Assembly: GCF_001305675.1 (NCBI RefSeq)
Contig: NZ_CP011853.1
Location: forward strand, 1,860,001-1,924,000
DNA length: 64,000 nt
Direction of reading: 5' to 3'
DNA from: Gordonia phthalatica
Lineage (GTDB): Bacteria > Actinomycetota > Actinomycetes > Mycobacteriales > Mycobacteriaceae
The notes below the pieces were generated by a model. That model was not told the origin of the DNA. It was given only the letters and a program-made list of their open reading frames with translations, and did not search any database. Position numbers and translations under genes: made by a program. Positions within the stretch are counted from its first letter, which is position 1. The number at the start of each line of letters is the position of its first letter. Positions 1-8,428 of this stretch are shown here, in pieces.

Positions 1-395
1 ACCGCATGCTGCAGCGCGTCGCCGCCGACGAGAACCTCCACATGCTCTTCTATCGGAACGTGATGGCCGGGGCGCTGGACCTGGTGCCGGACGAGGCGAT
101 GGCGGCGATCTACCTGATCGTGTCCAACTTCCAGATGCCGGGCGCGACGATGCCGAACTTCCGGCGCAACGCCGTGTTGATCGCGAAGGGCGGCATCTAC
201 GACCTCCCGCAGCACATGTCCGACGTCGTGCTGCCGGTCCTGCGGAAATGGCGGATCTTCGAGCGCGACGACTTCGGTCCGCTCGGCGAGATGTATCGCG
301 ATCAGCTGTCGGAGTATCTGCAGCGGATGAACGTGAAGGTGGCCAAGTTCGAGGAGTCACGGGCGCGCGCGTTGGAGCGCGCCGCGGCCCGCTGA
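1..395 (+). CDS. Acyl-ACP desaturase, C-terminal part (5' end outside window)
   Basis: Only the last ~130 codons are present; the reading frame is open from base 3, so the true start lies upstream. The segment near its beginning reads DENLHMLFYR, which matches the second E-x-x-H iron-ligand motif of ferritin-like diiron acyl-ACP desaturases of the mycobacterial DesA1/DesA2 type. Such enzymes would insert a double bond into acyl chains carried on acyl carrier protein in the cytosol. The rest is helical and ends in an Ala/Arg-rich tail typical of the family. Whether this is the DesA1-like or DesA2-like paralogue cannot be told from this part. Confidence 0.85.
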   Translation, partial: RMLQRVAADENLHMLFYRNVMAGALDLVPDEAMAAIYLIVSNFQMPGATMPNFRRNAVLIAKGGIYDLPQHMSDVVLPVLRKWRIFERDDFGPLGEMYRDQLSEYLQRMNVKVAKFEESRARALERAAAR

Positions 396-461
396 CGGTC
401 GGTCCGGCGAACGTCGGGCGCGGGCCGGGTCACAGCGGCCCACCGACTACGCTGATCTGTC

Positions 462-1682
462 ATGGTGCACCCTCACTATCTGGCCGGACTCGACCTCCGC
501 GGACGCCGCGTCGTGGTGGTCGGCGGCGGCAGCGTCGCCCAGCGTCGACTGCCCAATCTGATCGCCGCCGGCGCCGACGTTCACGTCATCGCCGTCGACC
601 CGACGCCCACCGTCGAATCGGAGGTCGCGGTGACCGTGGAGCGTCGCGCCTATGTCGACGGCGACCTGGCCGGCGCCTGGTACGCGATGGCCTGCACGGA
701 CGATCCCGAGGTCAACGCGGCGGTGGTCGCCGAGGCCGAGCGGTCGCAGATCTTCTGTGTCCGCGCCGACGACGGCAAGCAGGGCACCGCGGTCACGCCC
801 GCCTCCGGAACGCATCGCGACCTGCAGTTCGGGGTGCTCGCGAGCGGTGACCACCGACGGTCGGGAGCTGTCCGCGCCGCCATCACCGAGGCGCTGGCCG
901 ACGGTACGTCGTTGAAGGTGGACGAAGGTCGACGGCACGCGGCCGGCGTTGCGCTGGTGGGCGGCGGTCCCGGCGACTCCGACCTGATCACCGTCCGCGG
1001 CCGCAAGCTGCTCGCCGAGGCCGACGTGGTCGTGGCCGACCGGCTGGCACCGGTCGGCCTGCTCGACGAGCTGGGCCCGCAGGTGGAGATCATCGACGCC
1101 GCCAAGGTGCCCTACGGTCGCGCGATGCGCCAGGAACGGATCAACGAGCTGCTCGTGGAGCGCGCCCGCGCCGGCAAGTTCGTCGTGCGTCTGAAGGGCG
1201 GCGATCCGTACGTCTACGGTCGCGGTTTCGAGGAGCTGCAGGCCTGCGTGGAGGCCGGCGTTCCGGTGACGGTGGTCCCGGGCATCAGCAGTCCAATCGC
1301 CGGGCCGGAACTGGCGGGCATCCCGGTCACCCATCGCGGTGTCACGCACGAGGTCGTCATCGTCTCCGGACACGTCGGCCCCGACCATCCGGACTCGCTG
1401 ACCAACTGGCCCGCGCTCGCGCAGATGCGCGGCACCATCGTCATCATGATGGCGGTGAAGCGGATCGACGAGTTCGCGAGCGCGCTGCTCGCAGGCGGTC
1501 GTGCAGGGGACACGCCCGTCGCCTTCATCGAGAACGCGTCGCGCGCCGACCAGCGACTGCTCCGCACGGATCTGGCGCACGCCGGACAGACGGCGCGCGA
1601 GGAGAACCTGATCGCGCCCGCAATCGCCGTCGTCGGCCCCGTCGCCGGGTTCACCGACGCCGATCGAGTTCTGGGATTCTGA
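462..1682 (+). CDS. cysG: Siroheme synthase: precorrin-2 dehydrogenase / uroporphyrinogen-III C-methyltransferase
   Basis: Two-domain protein of 406 aa. Residues ~1-150 are a Met8p-like NAD-dependent precorrin-2 dehydrogenase/ferrochelatase domain with the Rossmann motif GGGSVAQ at 21-27. From about residue 160 a SUMT domain begins, with the SAM-binding GGGPGDSDLITVRG segment and the downstream KGGDPYVYGRG and GISSPIAGPELAGIPVTHRG motifs. It makes siroheme from uroporphyrinogen III for sulfite/nitrite reductases. Length matches M. tuberculosis CysG (Rv2847c). A TACGCT hexamer (448-453) ends 8 nt before the ATG, so the transcript is probably leaderless. The next gene starts 1 nt after the stop. 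Confidence 0.93.
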   Translation: MVHPHYLAGLDLRGRRVVVVGGGSVAQRRLPNLIAAGADVHVIAVDPTPTVESEVAVTVERRAYVDGDLAGAWYAMACTDDPEVNAAVVAEAERSQIFCVRADDGKQGTAVTPASGTHRDLQFGVLASGDHRRSGAVRAAITEALADGTSLKVDEGRRHAAGVALVGGGPGDSDLITVRGRKLLAEADVVVADRLAPVGLLDELGPQVEIIDAAKVPYGRAMRQERINELLVERARAGKFVVRLKGGDPYVYGRGFEELQACVEAGVPVTVVPGISSPIAGPELAGIPVTHRGVTHEVVIVSGHVGPDHPDSLTNWPALAQMRGTIVIMMAVKRIDEFASALLAGGRAGDTPVAFIENASRADQRLLRTDLAHAGQTAREENLIAPAIAVVGPVAGFTDADRVLGF

Positions 1683-1683
1683 C

Positions 1684-2145
1684 ATGAACGCACGCATCGC
1701 CGCCGGCGTCTCCGGTGCCTTCCTCCTCGCCGCCGCGATCTGCGCCTGGTGGGTCCATCCGGCCATCTCGGCCGTGCTGGTGAGCGTCTCGGTGATCGTG
1801 ATGTCGGTGTGGCAGATCTACCGTCGACGCCGGGGCATCGCGCCCATGCCGCCGTCGATCGTGACCACCTACGTCGTCCCGCTGACGTTCGGTGCCCTCG
1901 CGGTGATCGCCCTCAACGGCTGGAACTACCGCATCGCGAGCCACGCCGGCTCCGACGGCGGCGAGTTCCAGATGCTCATCGGTCTGCTCACCGGCGTCGT
2001 CGGCATGTCCGCCGCCTACGGTTACGGTCGCCTCCGCGCGCAGAAGGCCCAGGTCGACGAGGTGGTCGAGGTGACCATCGCCGACGACCGTCGCACGCGC
2101 GGCGACGTCGACGACGAGCAGTGGTTCTTCCCTCAAGCGAAGTAG
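1684..2145 (+). CDS. Small hypothetical membrane protein
   Basis: Predicted 153-aa protein with about four hydrophobic segments (roughly residues 5-22, 26-45, 62-80 and 95-115) and a charged cytoplasmic tail rich in D, E and R. A basic YRRRR stretch follows the second helix and would sit in the cytosol. The ATG lies 1 nt after the cysG stop, so it is very likely co-transcribed and translationally coupled with siroheme synthase. I do not recognise a family or a catalytic motif. The gene ends just upstream of the inverted-repeat-bounded DUF559 cassette. Confidence 0.75.
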   Translation: MNARIAAGVSGAFLLAAAICAWWVHPAISAVLVSVSVIVMSVWQIYRRRRGIAPMPPSIVTTYVVPLTFGALAVIALNGWNYRIASHAGSDGGEFQMLIGLLTGVVGMSAAYGYGRLRAQKAQVDEVVEVTIADDRRTRGDVDDEQWFFPQAK

Positions 2146-2160
2146 CCGCCGAATCTCGCG

Positions 2161-2179
2161 CTACCAACGCGTATAGCGG
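2161..2179. repeat. Left inverted repeat of the DUF559 cassette
   Basis: The 19-mer CTACCAACGCGTATAGCGG recurs as a perfect reverse complement at 3157-3175. Similarity continues inward for another ~15-30 bases (CA.CCTT..A.AAAA pattern) at lower identity. With the two preceding bases the copy can fold into a small hairpin (CGCTA 2159-2163 pairing with TAGCG 2174-2178). It sits 16 nt downstream of the preceding membrane-protein gene and 31 nt beyond the DUF559 stop codon. Confidence 0.85.
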
Positions 2180-2209
2180 TCAGCCTTAAAGAAAACGGCC
2201 GATTCGCGC

Positions 2210-3043
2210 TCAGAACGTGGTGGCTGTGCGAGCAAGCTGGGGCAGGGGCTTGAGATGCTCCCGTCGCCGGACGATTTCGAGGATGAGCGGCTCGACCACA
2301 TTCCACTGGTAGACCACCTGTTTGAAGGTGAGTCGTATGACGTTGTATCCCAGCGCTTTCGCATGGAGATCGCGGAGTCGGTCGTTCTCGAAGGTCTCCG
2401 GGTCCGCGTGATATGTGTATCCGTCGACCTCCACGATCAGCGATTCGCCGATGACCATGTCGACGCGCCCGACTTCGGGAATCTGCACCTGCGTGCGCAC
2501 GCGCAGATTGTGGGACTGGAGGCGCAGGCGAGCCATGGTCTCGGTGCCTGATTCAGCTCGGCCGTCGCAACGTTGCAGTCTGTCGGTGATGCTGCGCGGC
2601 GCCGAGCCGAACCAGTATTCGAGTGTCGAGGGTGCAACGAGGCCCTTATTGAGGATCGAATCGCAGACGACGACGAAGTCCTCCTCCGGCAGGCACTTCG
2701 CCGCGTGCCGGAGGGCGGTCTCGAGATCGTCGACGGCGCCGCGTTCAGCGGGCTGGCGACCGCGTTGCCGACACCAGTGGGGGTGCAGCCGAGCTGTCGC
2801 GTCGTTCCCTCGGATGTGGACCTTGTCCATCGGCGGCACCCAGATTCCGTACAAGGCGAGTGCGGACGCGCACGACAACACGCCGCCGGCCGCGACCGCC
2901 TGAACGACATCGGGATGGGCTGTTGGCATCGCATACCAGTCCCGCCTGAGTTTGATGATGTCGCCGTCTGCCACTGCACGATCGATCTCTGCTCTTGAAG
3001 CGCGTTCCCGCAATGCGCCCCACCTGATTACCCCCGTATCCAT
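2210..3043 (-). CDS. AbiEi-like / DUF559 endonuclease-fold protein
   Basis: Predicted protein of 277 aa from the ATG at 3043; an in-frame ATG at 3052 is an alternative. The N-terminal ~90 residues resemble the winged-helix AbiEi antitoxin-type domain (RASRAEIDRAVADGDIIKLRRDWY, then a LSCASALALYGIW segment). The C-terminal ~100 residues are a DUF559/Vsr-like PD-(D/E)XK nuclease fold: RVDMVIGESLIVEVDGYTYH supplies the acidic D...E-x-D core and NDRLRDLHAKALGYNVIRLTF the conserved helix-strand. No toxin partner gene adjoins it, so it is not a classical AbiE pair. The upstream strip is AT-rich for this genome and the gene lies between perfect 19-bp inverted repeats. Function is unknown; related solitary genes are common in Mycobacteriales. 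Confidence 0.8.
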   Translation of the reverse strand: MDTGVIRWGALRERASRAEIDRAVADGDIIKLRRDWYAMPTAHPDVVQAVAAGGVLSCASALALYGIWVPPMDKVHIRGNDATARLHPHWCRQRGRQPAERGAVDDLETALRHAAKCLPEEDFVVVCDSILNKGLVAPSTLEYWFGSAPRSITDRLQRCDGRAESGTETMARLRLQSHNLRVRTQVQIPEVGRVDMVIGESLIVEVDGYTYHADPETFENDRLRDLHAKALGYNVIRLTFKQVVYQWNVVEPLILEIVRRREHLKPLPQLARTATTF

Positions 3044-3156
3044 GCTCAGCATGGTGCCGCACCCGTACGAGAATTATGTACGTTTTGCAGATATTGACGA
3101 TTGCTCGCACAGTCACCACGAAAACCCCCGATTTCGCCACTTTTTTCGAAGGGTGG

Positions 3157-3175
3157 CCGCTATACGCGTTGGTAG
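3157..3175. repeat. Right inverted repeat of the DUF559 cassette
   Basis: CCGCTATACGCGTTGGTAG, the exact reverse complement of 2161-2179. It is preceded on the inner side by a T-rich tract (TTTTTTCGAAGGGTGG) that corresponds to TTTTCTTTAAGGCTGA inside the left copy. It ends 8 nt before the yaaA stop codon. Confidence 0.85.
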
Positions 3176-3183
3176 TGCGGGAA

Positions 3184-3924
3184 TCAGTCGGTGACGACGG
3201 TGATTTCCAGTGGCGACGTGATCTCCACCCGCTGGCCGGCGTCCGACAGGACGGCGGCGAGGGCGTTGATGTCGCGGACGTTCCGGCGGGTGCGGACCAG
3301 CTCGCGCGCCATCAGGCCCTTGTAGTGCTTGTTGAAGTGGCTCACCACCTTGCGGGAGCCGTCGGGGAACTCTGTCACGACCGTCGCGGTCACCGCGCCG
3401 TGCACCGGACCCAGCTTCTGGTAGACGCCGGAGCGCAGGTCGACGACGAAGTCGTCGAGGGCATCGAGGGCGGGGGAGAGCGCAGGCTTCCAGAGTGAGC
3501 CGAGCGTGCCGAAGCCGGGCAGCTTGGACCCGCCCGAGAGTCGGTACGCGGGGATCAGGTCGGTGGCGGCGACGACGCCGAACAGGGCCGAGCCGATCAG
3601 CAATCGGTCGGCGGCCTTGGCCTTGGTCGCGCGGGTCATGCCGGGGTAGTCGAGGGCGTCGTAGAGGACCCCGGTGTAACGGGTGATCGCGGTGCGCGTC
3701 GGGGACTCCCACAGATCGGCGTTGCGCTCCACCTCGGCCACCGCGGAGGCGCCCAGTCCCAGTGCTTCGCGCGATGCGTCCAGGTCTGCGGAGAGCTCGA
3801 CGATCGCATCGGCGAGCTTCCGGCGGATCGGGGTCAGCTCGGGCAGCGTCAGGGAGTCGAGCTGGAGCGGTGCGGCCTTGCCGCCGTCAGATTTGGTCTC
3901 CGAAGGAGGAAGGATCACGAGCAC
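3184..3924 (-). CDS. yaaA: YaaA-family (DUF328) peroxide-stress protein
   Basis: 246 aa, the usual YaaA length. It opens with the family signature MLVILPPSETK and contains further conserved stretches: the YTGVLYDALDY segment in the middle, GSALFGVV, and the C-terminal VSHFNKHYKGLMAREL. In E. coli YaaA limits iron-driven oxidative damage and binds DNA; here the role is by homology only. The start at 3924 is supported by a GGAGGAAGGATCACG-type purine-rich leader on the minus strand. It converges on the DUF559 cassette and diverges from proS. Confidence 0.88.
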   Translation of the reverse strand: MLVILPPSETKSDGGKAAPLQLDSLTLPELTPIRRKLADAIVELSADLDASREALGLGASAVAEVERNADLWESPTRTAITRYTGVLYDALDYPGMTRATKAKAADRLLIGSALFGVVAATDLIPAYRLSGGSKLPGFGTLGSLWKPALSPALDALDDFVVDLRSGVYQKLGPVHGAVTATVVTEFPDGSRKVVSHFNKHYKGLMARELVRTRRNVRDINALAAVLSDAGQRVEITSPLEITVVTD

Positions 3925-3972
3925 GCGACCACCCTAACGAACCGCGGGCTGATCCCACTAAGCTGGTACATC

Positions 3973-5715
3973 GTGATCACACGGATGTCGAACCTGTTCC
4001 TGCGTACCCTCCGCGACGACCCGGCCGATGCGGAAGTCCCGAGCCACAAGCTCCTGGTCCGCGCGGGTTACATCCGTCGCGCCGCCCCCGGCGTGTACGA
4101 GTGGCTTCCGTTGGGCTTGAAGGTCTTCCGGGCTGTGGAGAACCTCGTTCGCGAGGAGATGGACGCCATGGGCGCCCAGGAGATCCTCCTGCCGGCCCTG
4201 CTGCCGCGTGAGCCCTACGAGACCACCGGCCGCTGGACCGAGTACGGCGACGCACTGTTCCGCGTCAAGGACCGCAAGGGCTCGGACATGATGCTCGGCC
4301 CCACCCACGAGGAGATCTTCACCCAGCTGGTGAAGAGCGAGTACAGCTCCTACAAGGACCTGCCGGTCACCCTGTACCAGGTGCAGACCAAGTACCGCGA
4401 CGAGGAGCGCCCGCGCGCGGGTCTTCTGCGCGGCCGTGAGTTCGTGATGAAGGACTCGTACTCCTTCGACATCGACGACGCGGGTCTGCAGGCCTCGTAC
4501 GACGCGCATCGCGCCACCTACCAGCGCATCTTCGACCGCCTCGGCGTCAAGTACGTCATCGTCGCCGCGACCTCCGGCGCCATGGGAGGCAGCGCCTCCG
4601 AGGAGTTCCTGGCCGAATGCGAGGTCGGCGAGGACACCTTCGTTCGCAGCACCGAGTCCGGATACGCGGCCAACGTCGAAGCCGTCGTCACCCCGGTCCC
4701 GGACGCGATCCCGCTCGACGGCCTGCCCGACGCGGTGGTTCATGAGACCGGCGACACCCCGACCATCGACAGCCTCGTCGACTGGGCCAACGGTGCCCTC
4801 GACGGCGAGTACACGGCCGCCGACACGCTCAAGAACGTCATGGTGAAGATCCGCAAGCCCGGCGGCGAGTGGCAGATCACCGCGGTCGCCGTCCCCGGCG
4901 ACCGGGAGGTCGACTTCAAGCGACTGGAGGCGTCCGTCGAGCCGTCCGAGGTGGAACTCCTCGTCGACGCCGACTTCGAGGCGAACCCCGAACTGGTCAA
5001 GGGCTACATCGGTCCCAAGGCCGTGCAGGCCGCGGGCTTCACCTACCTGGCCGATCCCCGCGTCGTCAGCGGCACCCGCTGGATCACCGGCGCGGACCAG
5101 CCCGGCAAGCACTACGTCGATCTGGTGTGCGGTCGCGACTTCACGCCTGACGGCGTCATCGAGGCCGCCGAGGTGCGCGCAGGCGATCCGTCGCCGGACG
5201 GCAAGGGCGTCCTGGAAGCCGCCAAGGGCATCGAGATCGGCCACATCTTCCAGCTCGGCCGCAAGTACACCGACGCCTTCGCCTTCGACGTGCTCGGTGA
5301 GAACGGCAAGCCGGTCCGCGTCACGATGGGCTCGTACGGCCTCGGCGTCTCGCGCATGGTGGCGGTCCTCGCCGAGCAGATGCACGACGACAAGGGGCTC
5401 CGCTGGCCGCGCGAGGTGGCGCCCTTCAACGTCCACCTCGTGATCGCCAACAAGGACGAGGCCGCCGTCGCCGGTGCACAGCAGCTGGCCGCCGACCTCG
5501 ACGCCGCAGGTCTGTCGGTGCTGTTCGACGACCGCAAGGCGTCGCCCGGCGTCAAGTTCAAGGATGCCGAGCTCCTCGGCATGCCGGTGGTCGTCGTGGT
5601 GGGGCGCGGTTGGGCCGACGGCACCATCGAGATCCGGGACCGCTTCACCGGTGAGACCGTCCAGGCACCGGTCGACGGTGCGGTCGACGCGGTGATCGCC
5701 GCGGCGCGCGGATAG
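3973..5715 (+). CDS. proS: Prolyl-tRNA synthetase
   Basis: Class II synthetase of 580 aa, the bacterial type with an inserted editing domain. Motif 2 is visible as RDEERPRAGLLRGREFVMKD and motif 3 as TMGSYGLGVSRMVA. The INS editing domain lies between roughly residues 220 and 400, and an anticodon-binding domain closes the protein (VHLVIANKDE onward). It charges tRNA-Pro in the cytosol. The GTG at 3973 is chosen because a TAAGCT hexamer (3959-3964) ends 8 nt before it, suggesting a leaderless transcript; ATG 3985 is the alternative. Corresponds to Rv2845c. Confidence 0.96.
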   Translation: MITRMSNLFLRTLRDDPADAEVPSHKLLVRAGYIRRAAPGVYEWLPLGLKVFRAVENLVREEMDAMGAQEILLPALLPREPYETTGRWTEYGDALFRVKDRKGSDMMLGPTHEEIFTQLVKSEYSSYKDLPVTLYQVQTKYRDEERPRAGLLRGREFVMKDSYSFDIDDAGLQASYDAHRATYQRIFDRLGVKYVIVAATSGAMGGSASEEFLAECEVGEDTFVRSTESGYAANVEAVVTPVPDAIPLDGLPDAVVHETGDTPTIDSLVDWANGALDGEYTAADTLKNVMVKIRKPGGEWQITAVAVPGDREVDFKRLEASVEPSEVELLVDADFEANPELVKGYIGPKAVQAAGFTYLADPRVVSGTRWITGADQPGKHYVDLVCGRDFTPDGVIEAAEVRAGDPSPDGKGVLEAAKGIEIGHIFQLGRKYTDAFAFDVLGENGKPVRVTMGSYGLGVSRMVAVLAEQMHDDKGLRWPREVAPFNVHLVIANKDEAAVAGAQQLAADLDAAGLSVLFDDRKASPGVKFKDAELLGMPVVVVVGRGWADGTIEIRDRFTGETVQAPVDGAVDAVIAAARG

Positions 5716-5719
5716 TCCG

Positions 5720-6145
5720 CTACTGGCCGGGGAACGCCACCGTCAACGGTGTCACCCCGGCCACGCCGCGCCAGTACGACGCACGCAGAGCGCAGTCGGT
5801 GAGGCCGTCGAGCGCGATCCGTCGAACCGAGGAGTCGTCGGCCTGTTCCAGGAGGGCTCGGTAGGCGGTCTCGCAGTCGCGCTCCGCGGCGGTCGCGGCC
5901 TTGGCCGCGGTGTCCTGATCGGTGACGTCGACCGGGAGTGTGTAGCCCGCGGCGGGAGTGCGCTCGGATTCGCCGGCGGCGAGCAGCTTCTCGTTGAGCT
6001 GATCCCGGCGGACGCGGTGCGCTGCGATGTTCTCGGCGACCGTGGTGCGGACGTCGCGTTCGGTGAACGCAGTGATGACGCCGTAGGTGAAGACCGCGGT
6101 GTTCTCGGCGTCGGCAGCATCGTTGAGGGCGGTGGTCTGAGTCAT
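5720..6145 (-). CDS. DUF4439 ferritin-like protein
   Basis: 141-aa protein with the helical, acidic-residue-rich pattern of DUF4439 ferritin-like domains (AENTAVFTYGVI, then a helix with RRDQLNEKLLA and a distal RDCETAYRALLEQ). The E-x-x-x-x-Y/H residues could hold a metal pair, but a complete diiron set is not obvious. Its ATG overlaps the stop of the upstream lipoprotein gene (ATGA), so the two are co-translated. The same pair sits between proS and rimP in M. tuberculosis (Rv2844/Rv2843). Exact function unknown. Confidence 0.75.
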   Translation of the reverse strand: MTQTTALNDAADAENTAVFTYGVITAFTERDVRTTVAENIAAHRVRRDQLNEKLLAAGESERTPAAGYTLPVDVTDQDTAAKAATAAERDCETAYRALLEQADDSSVRRIALDGLTDCALRASYWRGVAGVTPLTVAFPGQ

Positions 6146-6651
6146 GCGAGTTGCACTTTCGCGAGGGTCTGGCAGGAGGCGCTGACGGAGCCGAGCAGGC
6201 CGGCGACGTATCCGGAGGAGCCGACGGCGGTCTTGCCCGCGGCCGTCGCGGAGGACTCGATCTGCTTGCCCAGCGCCTCGACCGAGGCGGTCGGGGTCGT
6301 CGCCGGCGACTCGATCTGATCGGCGATGGAGGAGTGCAGACGGTTGATCTCGTCGCGCAGTGCCTTCAGGTGCTCGCCGCGCTGATCTGACACGGTCCGT
6401 AGGGCCTTGGCGTACTCGGTGCTGCGCGGCGCCAACTGCTGGGCGGCGGCCTGGTCGCGGAACGCGGCTTGGGCGTGCGGCAGGAGCGCTTCGGCGTCCC
6501 GCTGACGCTGCGACGGTCCCGTCTCGCAGGCCGACAGGGACCACCCGGCGGCGACCGCGACACCGACCACGGCGCTGCCGCGCAGCACGGTGCGGCGACT
6601 GATCGAAGAGTCCGGAGACGGGTCCCGGCGGCGGGAAGGCAGTGGTGTCAC
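6142..6651 (-). CDS. Tat/lipoprotein-type secreted protein
   Basis: 169 aa. The N-terminus has a twin-arginine motif (SRRTVLRG, residues ~18-25), a hydrophobic Ala/Val core and a lipobox-like LSAC, so the mature protein probably starts at that Cys and is anchored to the outer face of the membrane. The rest is helical, Ala/Gln-rich, with little aromatic content. Coupled by a 4-bp overlap to the DUF4439 gene downstream, suggesting a joint role at the envelope. No enzymatic motif is seen. Confidence 0.75.
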   Translation of the reverse strand: MTPLPSRRRDPSPDSSISRRTVLRGSAVVGVAVAAGWSLSACETGPSQRQRDAEALLPHAQAAFRDQAAAQQLAPRSTEYAKALRTVSDQRGEHLKALRDEINRLHSSIADQIESPATTPTASVEALGKQIESSATAAGKTAVGSSGYVAGLLGSVSASCQTLAKVQLA

Positions 6652-6775
6652 AGAGGACGATTCTGCCAGCCGCCCCGGTCGACTACACTCGAAGCCCGGT
6701 CAGGCGGGCGCGCCGGACCGGCACACGGACCCGGGTGAGAGACTCGACCGCGACGAAAACAGGAGGATGAGCGGC

Positions 6776-7342
6776 ATGACAGGCGAGGCCCTGACCGCGA
6801 ACATCAGCGAACTGGTGGCACCGGTGCTCGACCGCCTCGGTTACGACCTCGAAGACGTCGCCGTTCTCACGCCGCCCGGACGGCGCGACATCCGCATCGT
6901 GATCGACCGCGACGGCGGAGCGAGCCTCGACGACCTCGCCGACGTCAGCCGGGAGCTCGACCCCGTTCTCGAGGGAGCGAACCTCCTCGGCGAGACCCCC
7001 TACGACCTCGAGGTCACCACCCCGGGCATCGGCCGACCCCTGACGCTGCCCCGGCATTGGCGGCGCAACCAGGGACGGAAGGCGAAGGTCGAGTACCGGG
7101 TCGACGGCGTGGAGAAGTCCGTCGAGGTCCGGATCGGCGCGAGCGACGACACGCAGGTGACGCTGGTGACCGTCGATAAGAGCCGGATCACCAGCGTCGA
7201 CGTCGCCTTCGCCGACATCGTCCGCGGCGTCGTCGAAGTGGACTTCAGCCGCCCCGGCGAGGCGGCGCTGCGCGCCTGCGGACTCTCCGACGAGGAGATC
7301 GCCCGCCGCCGTGAACCCGCCACGCACACCACAACCGAATAA
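6776..7342 (+). CDS. rimP: Ribosome maturation factor RimP
   Basis: 188-aa RimP, needed for 30S subunit maturation. The N-terminal domain is recognisable (ISELVAPVLDRLGYDLEDVAV, then RDIRIVIDRDGGASLDDLADVSRELDPVLE), followed by YDLEVTTPGIGRPL and the C-terminal SH3-like domain. The start at 6776 is chosen over ATG 6767 because the AGGAGG at 6761-6766 abuts the first ATG but lies 9 nt before the second. A TACACT hexamer at 6684-6689 could be the -10 of the whole rimP-nusA-infB operon, giving an ~80-nt leader. Confidence 0.93.
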   Translation: MTGEALTANISELVAPVLDRLGYDLEDVAVLTPPGRRDIRIVIDRDGGASLDDLADVSRELDPVLEGANLLGETPYDLEVTTPGIGRPLTLPRHWRRNQGRKAKVEYRVDGVEKSVEVRIGASDDTQVTLVTVDKSRITSVDVAFADIVRGVVEVDFSRPGEAALRACGLSDEEIARRREPATHTTTE

Positions 7343-7381
7343 CCGACAACTCAATCCGACAAGCGAATAGGAGTCCCCACC

Positions 7382-8425
7382 ATGCACATCGACATCAGCG
7401 CACTGCGGCTCATCGAGGCCGACAAGGGCGTCCCGGCCAACACCGTGCTCGAGGCCATCGAGACCGCGCTGCTCACCGCGTACCGACACACGGACGGCTT
7501 CGCACCGCACGCCCGCATCGACATCGACCGCAAGTCCGGCGAGGTCCGCGTGATGGGTCAGGAGCTCGACGAGGACCGCAACGTGGTCCACGAGTGGGAC
7601 GACACGCCGGAGGGCTTCGGCCGCATCGCCGCGACGACGGCCCGCCAGGTGATCCTGCAGCGGCTGCGCGACGCCGAGAACGAGAAGACCTACGGCGAGC
7701 TGGTGGCGCACGAGGGCGAGGTGGTCGGCGGCGTGGTCCAGGCCGACGCCAAGGCCAACGCCCGCGGCATGGTGGTGGTGCAGATCGGCTCCGACTCCAA
7801 CGCGACCGAGGGCGTCATCCCGTCCGCCGAGCAGGTGCCGGGGGAGAGCTACAAGCACGGCGACCGCATCAAGTGCTACGTCGTCGGTGTGGCGCGCGGA
7901 CCCCGCGGCCCGCAGATCACCCTGTCGCGGACACACCCGAACCTGGTGCGCAAGCTGTTCTCGCTGGAGGTCCCGGAGATCGAGGACGGCTCGGTCGAGA
8001 TCGTGGCCGTCGCCCGCGAGGCAGGCCACCGCTCCAAGATCGCCGTGCACACCGGCGTCTCCGGACTCAACGCGAAGGGCGCCTGCATCGGTCCGATGGG
8101 CCAGCGCGTCCGGAACGTGATGAGCGAACTGTCGGGCGAGAAGATCGACATCATCGACTACGCCACCGACCCGGCCGTCTTCGTCGGCAACGCGCTCTCG
8201 CCTGCCAAGGTCCTGTCGGTGACCGTGATCGACGAGGAGACGAAGGCCGCGCGGGTCATCGTGCCCGACTACCAGCTGTCTCTCGCGATCGGCAAGGAGG
8301 GGCAGAACGCCCGATTAGCGGCCCGGCTGACCAACTGGCGGATCGATATCCGGTCCGACGCCGGCGATGGTGGTCCGCGCGACACGGACGGTGGCACCGA
8401 CGAGCCCGCAGATACGCTAAACTGA
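7382..8425 (+). CDS. nusA: Transcription termination/antitermination factor NusA
   Basis: 347 aa, matching the short actinobacterial NusA (Rv2841c). Order: an N-terminal RNA-polymerase-binding domain (ISALRLIEADKGVPANTVLEAIETALL), an S1 domain from about residue 110 (GEVVGGVVQADAKANARGMVVVQ), and two KH domains (KIAVHTGVSGLNAKGACIGPMG; LSLAIGKEGQNARLAARLTNW). It lacks the acidic C-terminal repeats of E. coli NusA. AGGAG at 7369-7373 supports the ATG. Gap to rimP is 39 nt, within the conserved operon. Confidence 0.96.
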   Translation: MHIDISALRLIEADKGVPANTVLEAIETALLTAYRHTDGFAPHARIDIDRKSGEVRVMGQELDEDRNVVHEWDDTPEGFGRIAATTARQVILQRLRDAENEKTYGELVAHEGEVVGGVVQADAKANARGMVVVQIGSDSNATEGVIPSAEQVPGESYKHGDRIKCYVVGVARGPRGPQITLSRTHPNLVRKLFSLEVPEIEDGSVEIVAVAREAGHRSKIAVHTGVSGLNAKGACIGPMGQRVRNVMSELSGEKIDIIDYATDPAVFVGNALSPAKVLSVTVIDEETKAARVIVPDYQLSLAIGKEGQNARLAARLTNWRIDIRSDAGDGGPRDTDGGTDEPADTLN

Positions 8426-8428
8426 CCC

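Larger units (their letters stand above)
2161..3175. mobile_element. Candidate inverted-repeat-bounded DUF559 cassette
   Basis: A ~1.0-kb unit consisting of one DUF559 gene plus flanks, closed at both ends by outward-facing copies of the same 19-bp sequence. The flanking genes continue normally outside it (membrane protein stop at 2145, yaaA stop at 3184). No transposase is encoded and I see no clear target-site duplication, so mobility is inferred only from the repeat layout. REP-like palindromes that merely accompany the gene are the alternative. Confidence 0.45.

Noticed and set aside
2210..3043. A complete AbiE toxin-antitoxin pair at the DUF559 gene
   Set aside because: Only the AbiEi-like wing is present and it is fused to DUF559; no AbiEii nucleotidyltransferase gene adjoins it.
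2150..3190. Target-site duplication around the DUF559 cassette
   Set aside because: The bases outside the repeats (CTCGCG on the left, TGCGGG on the right) do not form a clear direct repeat.
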